Part shown: in pieces, positions 53,211 to 62,770 of the stretch
Layout of the letters: each line of letters starts with the position of its first letter
Numbering within the stretch: position 1 is the stretch's first letter
Assembly: GCA_038320345.1 (NCBI GenBank)
Contig: JBBQED010000007.1
Span: 1-64,000 of the forward strand
DNA: 64,000 nt
Origin: JBBQED01 sp038320345
Lineage (GTDB): Bacteria; Bacteroidota; Bacteroidia; AKYH767-A; OLB10
Direction: 5' to 3'
Notes under the pieces: generated by a model
Databases searched by the model: none
Told to the model about the DNA's origin: nothing
Seen by the model: the letters and a program-made list of their open reading frames with translations, nothing else
Position numbers and translations under genes: made by a program

Positions 53211-53768
53211 TTATTTATTCTGGTTCTTGAATGGAATTCCAAATTCTTTGAGCAATTCCATTGCTTCACTGTCTTTGGTTGCGGTAGTCACGAAGGTGAT
53301 ATCCATACCTTGGATCTTATTCACTTTATCGATATCGATTTCAGGGAAAATGATTTGTTCGGTAACACCTAATGTATAATTTCCTCTTCCATCGAAACCT
53401 TTGTCGTTTACTCCACGGAAGTCGCGGATACGAGGAAGTGAAACAGAGATCAAACGATCAAGGAATTCGTACATACGCTCTCCACGAAGTGTCACACGTA
53501 CACCGATAGGAACTCCTGCACGGAGTTTGAAGTTTGAGATATCCTTCTTTGATTTTGTAGATACAGCCTTTTGACCTGTGATGGTAGACATTTCGTTTAC
53601 CGCGTACTCGATCAGTTTTTTATCAGCCACTGCATCCCCTAATCCCTGATTAATACAGATTTTAGTTAGGCGTGGCACCTGCATCACACTTTTGTATTGA
53701 AATTTATCGCGCAGGTTCTTAATGATATCAGCGTGATATTTCGATTTCAGACGTGGTTCGTAACTCAT
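53211..53768 (-). CDS. rplE: 50S ribosomal protein L5
   Basis: A 185-aa 5S rRNA-binding protein: MQVPRLTKICINQGLGDAV and FRGVNDKGFDGRGNYTLGV. Its ATG overlaps the rplX stop by 4 bp and is preceded by GGAGG 10 nt upstream. Confidence 0.95.
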   Translation of the reverse strand: MSYEPRLKSKYHADIIKNLRDKFQYKSVMQVPRLTKICINQGLGDAVADKKLIEYAVNEMSTITGQKAVSTKSKKDISNFKLRAGVPIGVRVTLRGERMYEFLDRLISVSLPRIRDFRGVNDKGFDGRGNYTLGVTEQIIFPEIDIDKVNKIQGMDITFVTTATKDSEAMELLKEFGIPFKNQNK

Positions 53769-54106
53769 AATTTAATTACCTCCCCAGATTTTTTAGCATA
53801 TCTTACTAATTTACCATCTACCAATTTACGACCGGTACGGGTTGGTTTTCCAGATTTTGGATCCACCAACATCAGTTTTGACAAGCGAACCGGAGCTTCT
53901 TGCTTAACGATTCCGCCCTGTGTATTTTGAGCATTAGGTTTGGTGTGCTTAGACACCATATTCACTTTCTCTACGACAGCCATACGGGTAGCAGGAATTA
54001 CTTCCAATACTTTTCCCTGTTGACCTTTAGAGTCTCCGCTGATTACCTTTACAAGGTCACCTTTGCGGATGTGAAGCTTAGGTTGTTTGTTGTATTTACG
54101 TTCCAT
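53765..54106 (-). CDS. rplX: 50S ribosomal protein L24
   Basis: A 113-aa protein with a KOW motif: HIRKGDLVKVISGDSKGQQG. QNTQGGIVKQEAPVRLSKLM and MLVDPKSGKPTRTG follow. One of the first proteins in 50S assembly. Coupled to rplE by overlap. Confidence 0.95.
   Translation of the reverse strand: MERKYNKQPKLHIRKGDLVKVISGDSKGQQGKVLEVIPATRMAVVEKVNMVSKHTKPNAQNTQGGIVKQEAPVRLSKLMLVDPKSGKPTRTGRKLVDGKLVRYAKKSGEVIKL
53779..53783 (-). promoter_or_regulatory. Shine-Dalgarno-like GGAGG before rplE
   Basis: GGAGG on the minus strand, 10 nt before the rplE ATG, within the last codons of rplX. Confidence 0.5.
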
Positions 54107-54108
54107 TC

Positions 54109-54477
54109 TCAGAGCACCTCCGGGGCTAACGATACTATCTTCATAAATTGCTTCTCACGAAGTTCACGTGCCACCGGCCCGAAGATACGGGTGCCACGCA
54201 TTTCATCCTGGTTATTAAGGAGCACTACCGCGTTATCGTCGAAGCGGATGTAAGAGCCATCATTTCTGCGGACTTCTTTACTCACGCGAACCACTACCGC
54301 TTTTGACACGGTGCCTTTCTTAACGTTACCCGAAGGCAGGGCATTTTTCACGGTAACGACGATTTTATCGCCGAGGGAAGCATAACGCTTTCCTGTGCCG
54401 CCCAGCACGCGGATACAGAGCACCTCTTTGGCACCACTGTTATCGGCTACGATGAGCCGCGACTCTTGCTGTATCAT
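54109..54477 (-). CDS. rplN: 50S ribosomal protein L14
   Basis: A 122-aa protein: MIQQESRLIVADNSGAKEVL, GDKIVVTVKNALP and RGTRIFGPVARELRE are universal. It is the binding site of RsfS, whose gene is at 12479. Confidence 0.96.
   Translation of the reverse strand: MIQQESRLIVADNSGAKEVLCIRVLGGTGKRYASLGDKIVVTVKNALPSGNVKKGTVSKAVVVRVSKEVRRNDGSYIRFDDNAVVLLNNQDEMRGTRIFGPVARELREKQFMKIVSLAPEVL
54117..54121 (-). promoter_or_regulatory. Shine-Dalgarno-like GGAGG before rplX
   Basis: GGAGG on the minus strand, 10 nt before the rplX ATG, overlapping the last codons of rplN. Confidence 0.5.
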
Positions 54478-54543
54478 ATTATCAGTCCGTTTACAGGTTG
54501 TTTATCATTTTCATCAGTTTGATGAAAATATGATAATACCATT

Positions 54544-54810
54544 TTATTTTGCTTTCTCAATGATCTGAACCATCCGCCAGCGCTTGAGTTTGCTCATAGG
54601 GCGGGTTTCCATGATGCGAACGGTATCTCCAACACCGCACTCGTTCTTCTCATCATGAGCCATAAATCTTTTGGTCTTCTTGATGAACTTTCCGTATTTC
54701 GGGTGTTTCTCGCGGCGTTCAACGGATACGGTAACGGATTTATCCATTTTCGTACTCGTTACAACTCCGATACGTTCCTTGCGAAGCGCTCTTTCTTCCG
54801 TTTGTTCCAT
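54544..54810 (-). CDS. rpsQ: 30S ribosomal protein S17
   Basis: An 88-aa OB-fold protein: RKERIGVVTSTKMDKSVTVS and RFMAHDEKNECGVGDTVRIM. Confidence 0.95.
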   Translation of the reverse strand: MEQTEERALRKERIGVVTSTKMDKSVTVSVERREKHPKYGKFIKKTKRFMAHDEKNECGVGDTVRIMETRPMSKLKRWRMVQIIEKAK

Positions 54811-54812
54811 GG

Positions 54813-55025
54813 TTATTTTTCGGCAGCTGGTTGTTGTTCTGTCAATCTTTTCTGAAGTTCTGTTTCCAGACGTGCGATTAATCTGCGACTGGAGCGAAGC
54901 TTCATCGGGTTCTCAATCGGGGACACAGCGTTCGCCATTTTCATTTTAACGTAACTTGTGCGTTCATCCCTGATTTTTTCGCGGACTTCATCCGTTGTCA
55001 GGTCCTTTACAATGGACTGTTTCAT
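54813..55025 (-). CDS. rpmC: 50S ribosomal protein L29
   Basis: A 70-aa helical hairpin protein at the exit tunnel: LTTDEVREKIRDERTSYVKM and NPMKLRSSRRLIARLETEL. Immediately upstream of rpsQ. Confidence 0.93.
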   Translation of the reverse strand: MKQSIVKDLTTDEVREKIRDERTSYVKMKMANAVSPIENPMKLRSSRRLIARLETELQKRLTEQQPAAEK

Positions 55026-55045
55026 GACGATGTTCTTTGTACTAT

Positions 55046-55465
55046 TTATGCTTCGTAATCGGGTCTAACCACGAAACGGGTTGTTACCGGTAATTTTTGT
55101 GCGGCTAATCGGAGTGCTTCTTTAGCAACATCCATTGGAACTCCTTCTGCTTCGAAGATCACTGTTCCTGGTTTCACAGTAGCAACCCAGAATTCAGGTG
55201 CTCCTTTTCCTTTACCCATCCTTACCTCTAAAGGCTTACGAGTAATCGGTTTATCAGGGAATACACGGATCCAGATCTGTCCTTCACGTTTCATGAAGCG
55301 GGTTACTGCAACACGGGCTGCTTCCAGCTGACGTGAGGTGATCCAACAGGTCTCCAGGGATTTTATTCCGAATGATCCAAAGGCTAAACTGGTACCGCGG
55401 GTAGCGGTTCCGCTTGGAACCATTTTATGTTGTTTCCGGAACTTGGTCTTTTTCGGCTGTAACAT
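55046..55465 (-). CDS. rplP: 50S ribosomal protein L16
   Basis: A 139-aa protein: MLQPKKTKFRKQHK, FGSFGIKSLETCWITSRQLE and RKPLEVRMGKGKGAPEFWVA. Organises the A-site tRNA region of the 50S subunit. Confidence 0.95.
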   Translation of the reverse strand: MLQPKKTKFRKQHKMVPSGTATRGTSLAFGSFGIKSLETCWITSRQLEAARVAVTRFMKREGQIWIRVFPDKPITRKPLEVRMGKGKGAPEFWVATVKPGTVIFEAEGVPMDVAKEALRLAAQKLPVTTRFVVRPDYEA

Positions 55466-55538
55466 GACTCTTCTGAGCTAATTTGCTTTGCAGTTTTATC
55501 TGCTTGCTGATGACTAATTGACTAATGTCCGTTGATGT

Positions 55539-56327
55539 TTATTTCTTAGGTCCACGGTTTCCACCACGGTTCCCACCACGATCTTTGGAACGATCTCCGC
55601 GATCAGGGCGATCTCCTCTTTCACGGCCTCCTCCACTTCTTGGTGCGTTCCCTCCGGTGCTTGTAGCAGTGCTGCTACCAACATTCGGTGACAGGTCACG
55701 TTTTCCGTAGATTTCTCCTTTGCAGATCCATACTTTTACTCCGATGATTCCGTAAGTAGTGTGAGCTTCTGCTAGGGCGTAATCGATATCGGCACGGAAA
55801 GTATGCAATGGAACGCGTCCATCTTTATACTGCTCTGAACGTGCGATTTCAGCTCCACCCAAACGTCCACTGCAAAGTGTTTTGATTCCTTCAGCACCCA
55901 TACGCATGGTAGAAGCTACTGACTGTTTCATTGCACGACGGAAAGAGATCCTTGCTTCGAGCTGACGAGCGATGCCGTCTGCTACAAGTTGAGCGTCAAG
56001 TTCCGGACGTTTAATTTCGTATATGTTAATCTGAACGTCTTTACGTGTCAGTTTTTTAATCTCTTCTTTGAGTTTATCTACTTCAGCCCCACCTTTCCCG
56101 ATAACGATACCTGGACGTGCAGTATGAATAGTAACTGTGATCAATTTCAAAGTACGCTCAATCACGATGCGTGATACTCCACCTTTCGCAAGACGAGCGA
56201 GAAGGTATTCGCGGATTTTTTCGTCTTCAACCAGCTTATCGGCGTAGTTTTTACCACCGTACCAGTTTGAATCCCAGCCACGGATAATTCCTAAGCGATT
56301 ACCAATCGGATGTGCTTTTTGTCCCAT
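55539..56327 (-). CDS. rpsC: 30S ribosomal protein S3 with RG-rich tail
   Basis: A 262-aa protein: MGQKAHPIGNRLGIIRGWDS, KH motif RPGIVIGKGGAEVDKLKEE, and VKVWICKGEIYGKRDLSPN. The last about 40 residues form a tail rich in R, G and D (GRERGDRPDRGDR; GGNRGGNRGPKK). The core would end near residue 222. Part of the mRNA entry tunnel and helicase. Confidence 0.95.
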   Translation of the reverse strand: MGQKAHPIGNRLGIIRGWDSNWYGGKNYADKLVEDEKIREYLLARLAKGGVSRIVIERTLKLITVTIHTARPGIVIGKGGAEVDKLKEEIKKLTRKDVQINIYEIKRPELDAQLVADGIARQLEARISFRRAMKQSVASTMRMGAEGIKTLCSGRLGGAEIARSEQYKDGRVPLHTFRADIDYALAEAHTTYGIIGVKVWICKGEIYGKRDLSPNVGSSTATSTGGNAPRSGGGRERGDRPDRGDRSKDRGGNRGGNRGPKK

Positions 56328-56333
56328 TACTCG

Positions 56334-56774
56334 TTAGTTAGCTGTATTGGTTTCGGTTTTTACTTTTTTTGCAGGCTTTTCAGGCTTGGTATCTACAATC
56401 ATCGTCACGTGATTTGAACGTTTACGAATGCGGTATCCACGACCTTGTGGTGCAGGGCGAAGGCGTTTCAGCATTCTACCACCATCCACATGTACTTCAC
56501 GAACTACCAGTTCTTGGTCTTCGATCCGCTGACCTTCGTTTTTCGCTTGCCAGTTCGCCAAAGCGGACAACAAGAGTTTTTCGAGGCGGCCTGAGGCTTC
56601 TTTCGTGCTAAAACGGAGCATGGCTAAGGCGTGATCCACACGTTTTCCGCGGATCATATCTGCCACCAAACGCATTTTTCGCGGTGAGGTTGGGCACTCA
56701 TTCATTTTTGCAACGGCGATCTGTTTCAGTTCAGCCTTGCGCGCTTCTGCTGCGGTACGTTTTCTGGCTCCCAT
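56334..56774 (-). CDS. rplV: 50S ribosomal protein L22
   Basis: A 146-aa protein: NECPTSPRKMRLVADMIRGK and the loop region MLKRLRPAPQGRGYRIRKRS that lines the exit tunnel. A short lysine-rich tail follows. Confidence 0.95.
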   Translation of the reverse strand: MGARKRTAAEARKAELKQIAVAKMNECPTSPRKMRLVADMIRGKRVDHALAMLRFSTKEASGRLEKLLLSALANWQAKNEGQRIEDQELVVREVHVDGGRMLKRLRPAPQGRGYRIRKRSNHVTMIVDTKPEKPAKKVKTETNTAN

Positions 56775-56776
56775 AA

Positions 56777-57055
56777 TTATTTCGAACCTTTGTCTTTATT
56801 TCCTGAGTGACCACGGAAAGTACGGGTGGGTGCGAATTCTCCCAATTTGTGTCCTACCATGTTTTCTGTCACGTATACAGGAATGAATTTGTTTCCATTA
56901 TGAACTGCGAATGTGTTATTCACAAATTCAGGAGAAATCATTGATCTGCGTGACCATGTCTTGATCACAGCCTTTTTGCGACCTTCATTCATCTGAAACA
57001 CTTTTTGCTCCAGTTTGAAGTCGATATAAGGACCTTTTTTAAGCGAACGGCTCAT
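56777..57055 (-). CDS. rpsS: 30S ribosomal protein S19
   Basis: A 92-aa head protein: MSRSLKKGPYIDFKL, TWSRRSMISPEFVNNTFAVH, GEFAPTRTFRGHSG. It is also the binding partner of RimM (encoded at 98-625). Confidence 0.96.
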   Translation of the reverse strand: MSRSLKKGPYIDFKLEQKVFQMNEGRKKAVIKTWSRRSMISPEFVNNTFAVHNGNKFIPVYVTENMVGHKLGEFAPTRTFRGHSGNKDKGSK

Positions 57056-57085
57056 GTGATTTATTCTTCAGGGTCGTTAATGAAA

Positions 57086-57910
57086 TTATTTCTTGCGACG
57101 TTCAATAATGTACTTATTGGTCGAACTATTCTTTTTACGTGTCTTGTAGCCTTTAGCCAGCAATCCTTTACGTGATCTTGGATGTCCTCCAGATGCACGT
57201 CCTTCACCTCCACCCATCGGGTGATCTACAGGATTCATCGCAACACCACGAACACGTGGGCGACGGCCAATCCAACGGTTACGACCTGCTTTACCGGCAC
57301 TTACCTTATTATGATCTGCATTGGATGCTGTTCCAACTGTTGCCATACAATTCACGAGAATCATACGTGTTTCGCCGGAAGGCATTTTAATCACTGCATA
57401 TTTTCCTTCGCGGGCTGCAAGCTGACCGTAAGCACCTGCGCTACGAGCAATTTTACCACCCTGACCTGGACGCAGTTCAATATTGTGAACTATTGTTCCT
57501 AAAGGGATATTCTTTAATGGAAGTGAGTTCCCTAACTCCGGAGCAGAATTTTCTCCTGAAACGATAGTCTGACCTACTTTTAGCCCATTAGGAGAAATGA
57601 TATATCTTTTCTCTCCGTCTTTATAATTAATCAACGCAATAAAGCAGGTACGGTTCGGATCATACTCAATCGTCATTACCTCTCCTGGTACGTCTGTTTT
57701 GTCGCGCTTAAAATCAATAATTCGATACAGTTTACGATGACCACCGCCCATGTAGCGCATTGTCATTTTACCAGAATTATTACGACCTCCGCTTCTTTTT
57801 AATGCAACTACCAAGGATTTCTGTGGTTCACTTGCAGTAAGCTCCGCATAATCATTGCGGACCAAATGGCGTTGTCCGGGTGTAATCGGACGTATTTTCT
57901 TAGTTCCCAT
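57086..57910 (-). CDS. rplB: 50S ribosomal protein L2
   Basis: A 274-aa protein needed for subunit association and peptidyl transfer: RSGGRNNSGKMTMRYMGGGH, RPGQGGKIARSAGAYGQLAA and VAMNPVDHPMGGGEGRASGG with the conserved His. Confidence 0.97.
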   Translation of the reverse strand: MGTKKIRPITPGQRHLVRNDYAELTASEPQKSLVVALKRSGGRNNSGKMTMRYMGGGHRKLYRIIDFKRDKTDVPGEVMTIEYDPNRTCFIALINYKDGEKRYIISPNGLKVGQTIVSGENSAPELGNSLPLKNIPLGTIVHNIELRPGQGGKIARSAGAYGQLAAREGKYAVIKMPSGETRMILVNCMATVGTASNADHNKVSAGKAGRNRWIGRRPRVRGVAMNPVDHPMGGGEGRASGGHPRSRKGLLAKGYKTRKKNSSTNKYIIERRKK

Positions 57911-57928
57911 TGTTCAGTCTACTGTGGA

Positions 57929-58219
57929 TTAAATATTTGCGAAGAAGTCAATGATTTCGCCTTGTTTCAGAGTAACTACGGCCTTTTTGTAATGTGGACG
58001 ATTTCCAGTTACAAATCCAGTTTTAGTAGAACGGCTTTTGCTTTTTCCACGATAAATCATGGTATTCACAGATTCAACGTTCACTCCGTACATCTCTTCA
58101 ACAGCTTTCTTGATTTCAATTTTATTGGCGCGAATCGCAACAATAAAACCGTATCTCGGCTGTTTTTCGGTGATCCGGTTCATCTTTTCAGTTACGACCG
58201 GCTTCTTCAGGATCTCCAT
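57929..58219 (-). CDS. rplW: 50S ribosomal protein L23
   Basis: A 96-aa protein: ILKKPVVTEKMNRITEKQPR and ANKIEIKKAVEEMYGVNVES. Sits at the tunnel exit and binds trigger factor and SRP. The N-terminus is short as in many Bacteroidota. Confidence 0.94.
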   Translation of the reverse strand: MEILKKPVVTEKMNRITEKQPRYGFIVAIRANKIEIKKAVEEMYGVNVESVNTMIYRGKSKSRSTKTGFVTGNRPHYKKAVVTLKQGEIIDFFANI

Positions 58220-58330
58220 TTTCCTATTATTCTATTGGTTTATCGTGCCAATGCACTTAATTAATTTAGACTGACAACCCTGGCTTTAAGCCTTCCGTTA
58301 ATCCGGAAAAATTAATTGCCGAGTTGGGTA

Positions 58331-58960
58331 TTATTTGAGCAATGTACTTTCGATTATCGGCAGTGAACTCTCTGTAACAATCAGGTTCTGCGCATTAAGA
58401 ATATCGTAAGTATTTAAATCAGAGGCTGTTACAACCTTGTTACGCTCCAAATTTCGGGACGACAAATATACGTTTTTATTCGATTGAGCCAGAACAATTA
58501 ACGTTTTTTTATCTGATATTGAAAGGTTTTTCACCAAATCCAACATTTGTTTAGTTTTTGGCTGATCGAAATTCAGATCTTCCAAAACCAAAATATTGTT
58601 CCCTTTTGCTTTATAAGTAAGCGCTGAAATACGAGCCAGACGCTTCAATTTTTTATTCAAGCTGAAGGAATAGTCGCGTGGTCGTGGTCCGAAAACACGT
58701 CCTCCTCCTACGAAGAGTGGTGATTTCATTGATCCTGCACGCGCTCCACCAGTACCTTTTTGACGTTTCAATTTCTTGGTAGTACCATGAACTTCGTTAC
58801 GTTCTTTAGATTTATGTGTTCCTTGACGTTGATTAGCGTGATACTGTTTTACGTCGAGGTACATCGCGTGATCGTTGGGTTCGATACCAAAGACACTGCT
58901 ATTCAGGCTAATCTTACGACCAGTTTCTTTGCCTGCTATGTTATAGATAGATACTTCCAT
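58331..58960 (-). CDS. rplD: 50S ribosomal protein L4
   Basis: A 209-aa protein: HANQRQGTHKSKERNEVHGT, RQKGTGGARAGSMKSPLFVG and GGRVFGPRPRDYSFSLNKKL. The extended loop lines the exit tunnel. Starts 2 bp after rplC. Confidence 0.95.
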   Translation of the reverse strand: MEVSIYNIAGKETGRKISLNSSVFGIEPNDHAMYLDVKQYHANQRQGTHKSKERNEVHGTTKKLKRQKGTGGARAGSMKSPLFVGGGRVFGPRPRDYSFSLNKKLKRLARISALTYKAKGNNILVLEDLNFDQPKTKQMLDLVKNLSISDKKTLIVLAQSNKNVYLSSRNLERNKVVTASDLNTYDILNAQNLIVTESSLPIIESTLLK

Positions 58961-58962
58961 GA

Positions 58963-59580
58963 TTATTTCAATACCGTTACGTAAGAACCTTTGTGACCAG
59001 GAATCGCACCTTTGATAAGGAGAAGATTCTGTTCCGACAAAACTTTTACAATTTGAAGATTGCTTTGCTTCACACGTACATTACCTTGATGTCCGGCCAT
59101 TCTCATGCCTTTCATTACGCGGGAAGGCCAAGATGACGCACCTAATGAACCTGGTGCACGCAGACGATCATGTTGACCGTGCGTAGTACCACCTACTCCA
59201 CCAAAATTGTGACGTTTGATTACACCTTGGAAACCTTTTCCTTTAGAAGTACCTACCACTTCACAAAAATCACCTTCCTGAAAAATATCACACTTCACAA
59301 CATCACCTGCAGCGTATTCTTGCTCGAAGTTGTTAAACTCCATGAGCTTGCGCTTAGGCGTTGTGCCAGATTTCTTGAAGTGACCCAGCAAAGGTGCTGT
59401 GGTATTCTTCTCTTTTTTCTCTCCGTAAGAGAGCTGAACAGCATAATAGCCGTCATTTTCGACAGTTTTAACCTGTGTTACAACACATGGTCCGGCCTCT
59501 ACTACGGTGCAGGGGATATTATTCCCTTCTGCATCGAAGATACTTGTCATGCCGATCTTTTTTCCGATGATACCTGCCAT
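58963..59580 (-). CDS. rplC: 50S ribosomal protein L3
   Basis: A 205-aa protein: IIGKKIGMTSIFDAEGNNIP, GTSKGKGFQGVIKRHNFGG, GASSWPSRVMKGMRMAGHQG. First assembly protein at the 3' end of 23S rRNA. Confidence 0.96.
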   Translation of the reverse strand: MAGIIGKKIGMTSIFDAEGNNIPCTVVEAGPCVVTQVKTVENDGYYAVQLSYGEKKEKNTTAPLLGHFKKSGTTPKRKLMEFNNFEQEYAAGDVVKCDIFQEGDFCEVVGTSKGKGFQGVIKRHNFGGVGGTTHGQHDRLRAPGSLGASSWPSRVMKGMRMAGHQGNVRVKQSNLQIVKVLSEQNLLLIKGAIPGHKGSYVTVLK

Positions 59581-59707
59581 CTTAACTAATTGTTTAGTTG
59601 TTTTGGACTTAATGTTTATAATGAGAGTCGAATATTCTGACTCTATGATTGTATTACCTGATCGATAATATGTTAAAGAACGATTGCGGCGAGCCGCGGA
59701 GTACTAA

Positions 59708-60013
59708 CTAAACTTTGATTTCAACTTCTACTCCGCTTGGAAGTTCAAGCTTCATCAACGCGTCAACTGTTTTTGCTGTTGAACTATAAATATCCAGAAG
59801 ACGTTTGTAAGAACACAACTGAAACTGCTCACGCGCTTTTTTATTTACGTGAGGAGAACGCAATACCGTGTAAATTTTCTTCTCTGTAGGCAATGGAATA
59901 GGTCCATTAACTATAGCGCCTGTCGGCTTCACGGTCTTAACAATTTTCTCAGCCGACTTATCAACGAGGTTGTAATCGTACGACTTGAGTTTAATTCTGA
60001 TTCTCTGGCTCAT
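59708..60013 (-). CDS. rpsJ: 30S ribosomal protein S10
   Basis: A 101-aa protein: RIRIKLKSYDYNLVDKSAEK, GPIPLPTEKKIYTVLRSPHV. Also known as the NusE antitermination protein. It follows fusA here without tuf, unlike many bacteria. Confidence 0.96.
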   Translation of the reverse strand: MSQRIRIKLKSYDYNLVDKSAEKIVKTVKPTGAIVNGPIPLPTEKKIYTVLRSPHVNKKAREQFQLCSYKRLLDIYSSTAKTVDALMKLELPSGVEVEIKV

Positions 60014-60072
60014 ATTCTTAAAGAACGATGTTTCTGATAAGGAATACTATAAATAACTAATACTATCTCAGT

Positions 60073-62208
60073 TTAAACTTTCTCTACTGATTTCCCTTTT
60101 GACTTAGCCACCACTTCATCAGCGATAGACTTAGGAGTTTCAGCATAGTGAGAGAATTCCATAGTTGAAGATGCACGTCCTGAAGTAATTGTACGCAACA
60201 CTGTTACATAACCAAACATTTCAGAAAGTGGAACTTTAGCTTTAACCACTTGCACACCAGCACGGGAATCCATTCCTTCCATCATACCACGGCGACGGTT
60301 CAAGTCACCCACTACATCACCCATATTTTGCTCTGGCGTAAGTACTTCAAGCTTCATAATCGGCTCGAGAATAATTGGCTTCGCTTTAGGAAGTGATTCA
60401 CGGAAAGCTGTTTTAGCACAGATTTCGAAGGATAAAGAATCGGAATCGACGTTATGATAAGAACCATCAATCAAACGAATTTTCAATGTCTGCATTGGGA
60501 AACCTGCCAACACACCATTAATCATTGCTGATTTAAATCCTTTTTCTACAGCAGGAATAAATTCACGAGGAATATTTCCACCTGAAATTTCATTTACAAA
60601 CTGAAGACCACCATTTTTGTCAGTTACTTCAAAATCTGCATCTGTTGGAGAAACAACAAACTTGATATCGGCAAATTTACCGCGACCACCTGTTTGCTTT
60701 TTATATACTTCACGGTGTTCAACTGTACCGTTAATAGCTTCTTTAAAGTTAACTTGTGGAGCACCTTGGTTTACTTCCACTTTAAATTCACGTCTCAAAC
60801 GATCGACGATAATTTCAAGGTGCAACTCACCCATTCCACTGATCACAGTTTGACCTGACTCTTCATCAGATTTAACACGGAAAGTTGGATCTTCTTCAGC
60901 AAGTTTACCTAATGCAACTCCCATTTTGTCCATATCGGCCTGAGTTTTAGGCTCGATCGCTAAACCGATTACAGGCTCAGGGAAGTTCATCGCTTCGAGA
61001 ACGATTGGATGATCTTCAGCACACATGGTATCACCAGTTTTAATATCCTTAAAACCTACCGCTGCACCAATATCACCAGCTTCAATAAAAGGAATCTGAT
61101 TTTGTTTATTGGCATGCATCTGGAAAATACGAGAGATACGCTCTTTATTTCCAGAACGCGTATTTAAGATATAAGAACCAGCATCAAGACGACCTGAATA
61201 GCAGCGGAAATATGCCAGACGACCAACGAAAGGATCAGTAGCAATTTTAAAAGCAAGCGCTGTAAAAGGCTCCTTCACACTAGGGTGACGAGTTACTTCT
61301 TCCCCGGTATCAGGATTAATTCCAATGATATTTGGTTTATCCATAGGTGATGGCATTAATTCCATCACATAATCAAGCATTGTTTGAACACCTTTGTTTT
61401 TGAAGGCTGATCCGCAAAGCATAGGAACAACTTTATTCGCAACACAGGCAGCACGAAGAGCGGTAAGAATTTCCTTCTCAGAAATCGAGTTAGGATCTTC
61501 GAAATACTTCTCCATCAATTTATCATCGAATTCAGCAATGTTTTCGAGCAATTTCTCGCGCCATTCCTTTGCTTCTTCGACCATATCTTCTGGAATTGGA
61601 ATTTCCTGAAAGGTCATCCCTTGATCTGCATCATTCCAGATAATTCCACGGTTATTAATCAAATCAACAACCCCTTTAAAACTATCTTCAGAACCGATAG
61701 GTAATTGCAATGGCATAGGATTTCCACCTAATACTTCACGCACCTGCTTAACTACATTTAAAAAGTCAGCACCAGCACGATCCATTTTATTAACGAAACC
61801 AACACGAGTAACGTTATAATTATTTGCTAAGCGCCAGTTTGTTTCAGACTGTGGTTCTACACCATCCACTGAAGAGAAAAGAAACACAAGACCATCCAAA
61901 ACACGCAATGAACGATTTACCTCAACAGTAAAATCCACGTGACCTGGAGTATCAATGATATTGATTTTGTAATTGTTATTACGGTAATTCCAAAAACAAG
62001 TAGTAGCAGCTGAAGTAATTGTTATACCACGCTCCTGCTCTTGTACCATCCAATCCATGGTAGCAGCACCATCATGCACTTCACCGATTTTGTGATTAAC
62101 ACCGGTATAATAAAGAATACGCTCAGTAGTAGTAGTTTTACCTGCATCGATATGCGCGGCAATACCAATATTACGAACGAATCTAAGATCTTTAACGTCG
62201 GCTGACAT
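60073..62208 (-). CDS. fusA: Elongation factor G
   Basis: A 711-aa translational GTPase that moves tRNAs and mRNA through the ribosome. G1 AHIDAGKTTT, the G3 region DTPGHVDFTVEV, and G4 NKMDRAG are intact, with the switch region ERGITITSAATT. Domain IV and V end in EFSHYAETP. Single copy in this window. Confidence 0.97.
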   Translation of the reverse strand: MSADVKDLRFVRNIGIAAHIDAGKTTTTERILYYTGVNHKIGEVHDGAATMDWMVQEQERGITITSAATTCFWNYRNNNYKINIIDTPGHVDFTVEVNRSLRVLDGLVFLFSSVDGVEPQSETNWRLANNYNVTRVGFVNKMDRAGADFLNVVKQVREVLGGNPMPLQLPIGSEDSFKGVVDLINNRGIIWNDADQGMTFQEIPIPEDMVEEAKEWREKLLENIAEFDDKLMEKYFEDPNSISEKEILTALRAACVANKVVPMLCGSAFKNKGVQTMLDYVMELMPSPMDKPNIIGINPDTGEEVTRHPSVKEPFTALAFKIATDPFVGRLAYFRCYSGRLDAGSYILNTRSGNKERISRIFQMHANKQNQIPFIEAGDIGAAVGFKDIKTGDTMCAEDHPIVLEAMNFPEPVIGLAIEPKTQADMDKMGVALGKLAEEDPTFRVKSDEESGQTVISGMGELHLEIIVDRLRREFKVEVNQGAPQVNFKEAINGTVEHREVYKKQTGGRGKFADIKFVVSPTDADFEVTDKNGGLQFVNEISGGNIPREFIPAVEKGFKSAMINGVLAGFPMQTLKIRLIDGSYHNVDSDSLSFEICAKTAFRESLPKAKPIILEPIMKLEVLTPEQNMGDVVGDLNRRRGMMEGMDSRAGVQVVKAKVPLSEMFGYVTVLRTITSGRASSTMEFSHYAETPKSIADEVVAKSKGKSVEKV

Positions 62209-62247
62209 TTGATGTATTTATTTACTTAGTATAATTTATATCTAAAA

Positions 62248-62715
62248 TTAAGCACGGAAGTGAGAGAACGCTTTATTAGCTTCAGCCATACGATGGGTAT
62301 CATCTTTCTTCTTCACGGCAGCACCTTCACCTTTTGCAGCAGCAACGATTTCTCCAGCTAATTTATCAGCCATTGTTTTTTCGTTGCGTTTACGGGCATA
62401 AAGGATCATCCATTTGATTCCAACTGAAATACGACGATCAGGACGAACTTCTGAAGGGATTTGGAAAGTTGCTCCACCTACACGGCGACTTTTAACTTCT
62501 ACGGCAGGCATTACGTTATTCAATGCTGTTCTCCAAGTTTCTAGTCCGCTTTCTTTAGTACGTGCTTCCACTTTATCCAATGCATCATAAAATATCTTGA
62601 AACCAGTACCTTTTCTTCCTTGGTACATCAGATTATTTACGAAACGGGTTACCAATGGATCACTAAACTTAGGATCAGGGATAAGAATTCGCTTTTTCGG
62701 TTTTGACTTCCTCAT
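62248..62715 (-). CDS. rpsG: 30S ribosomal protein S7
   Basis: A 155-aa primary binder of the 16S 3' domain: DPKFSDPLVTRFVNNLMYQG, RRVGGATFQIPSEVRPDRRI, ending MAEANKAFSHFRA. Confidence 0.96.
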   Translation of the reverse strand: MRKSKPKKRILIPDPKFSDPLVTRFVNNLMYQGRKGTGFKIFYDALDKVEARTKESGLETWRTALNNVMPAVEVKSRRVGGATFQIPSEVRPDRRISVGIKWMILYARKRNEKTMADKLAGEIVAAAKGEGAAVKKKDDTHRMAEANKAFSHFRA

Positions 62716-62770
62716 GAGGGGTATTAACTCTGTAGGTAAATAATTACTTAATTATGTTGCCTTACTTAAC

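Noticed and set aside
59170..59589. 139-aa plus-strand frame inside rplC
   Set aside because: Covers the rplC coding region in antisense; rplC is certain.
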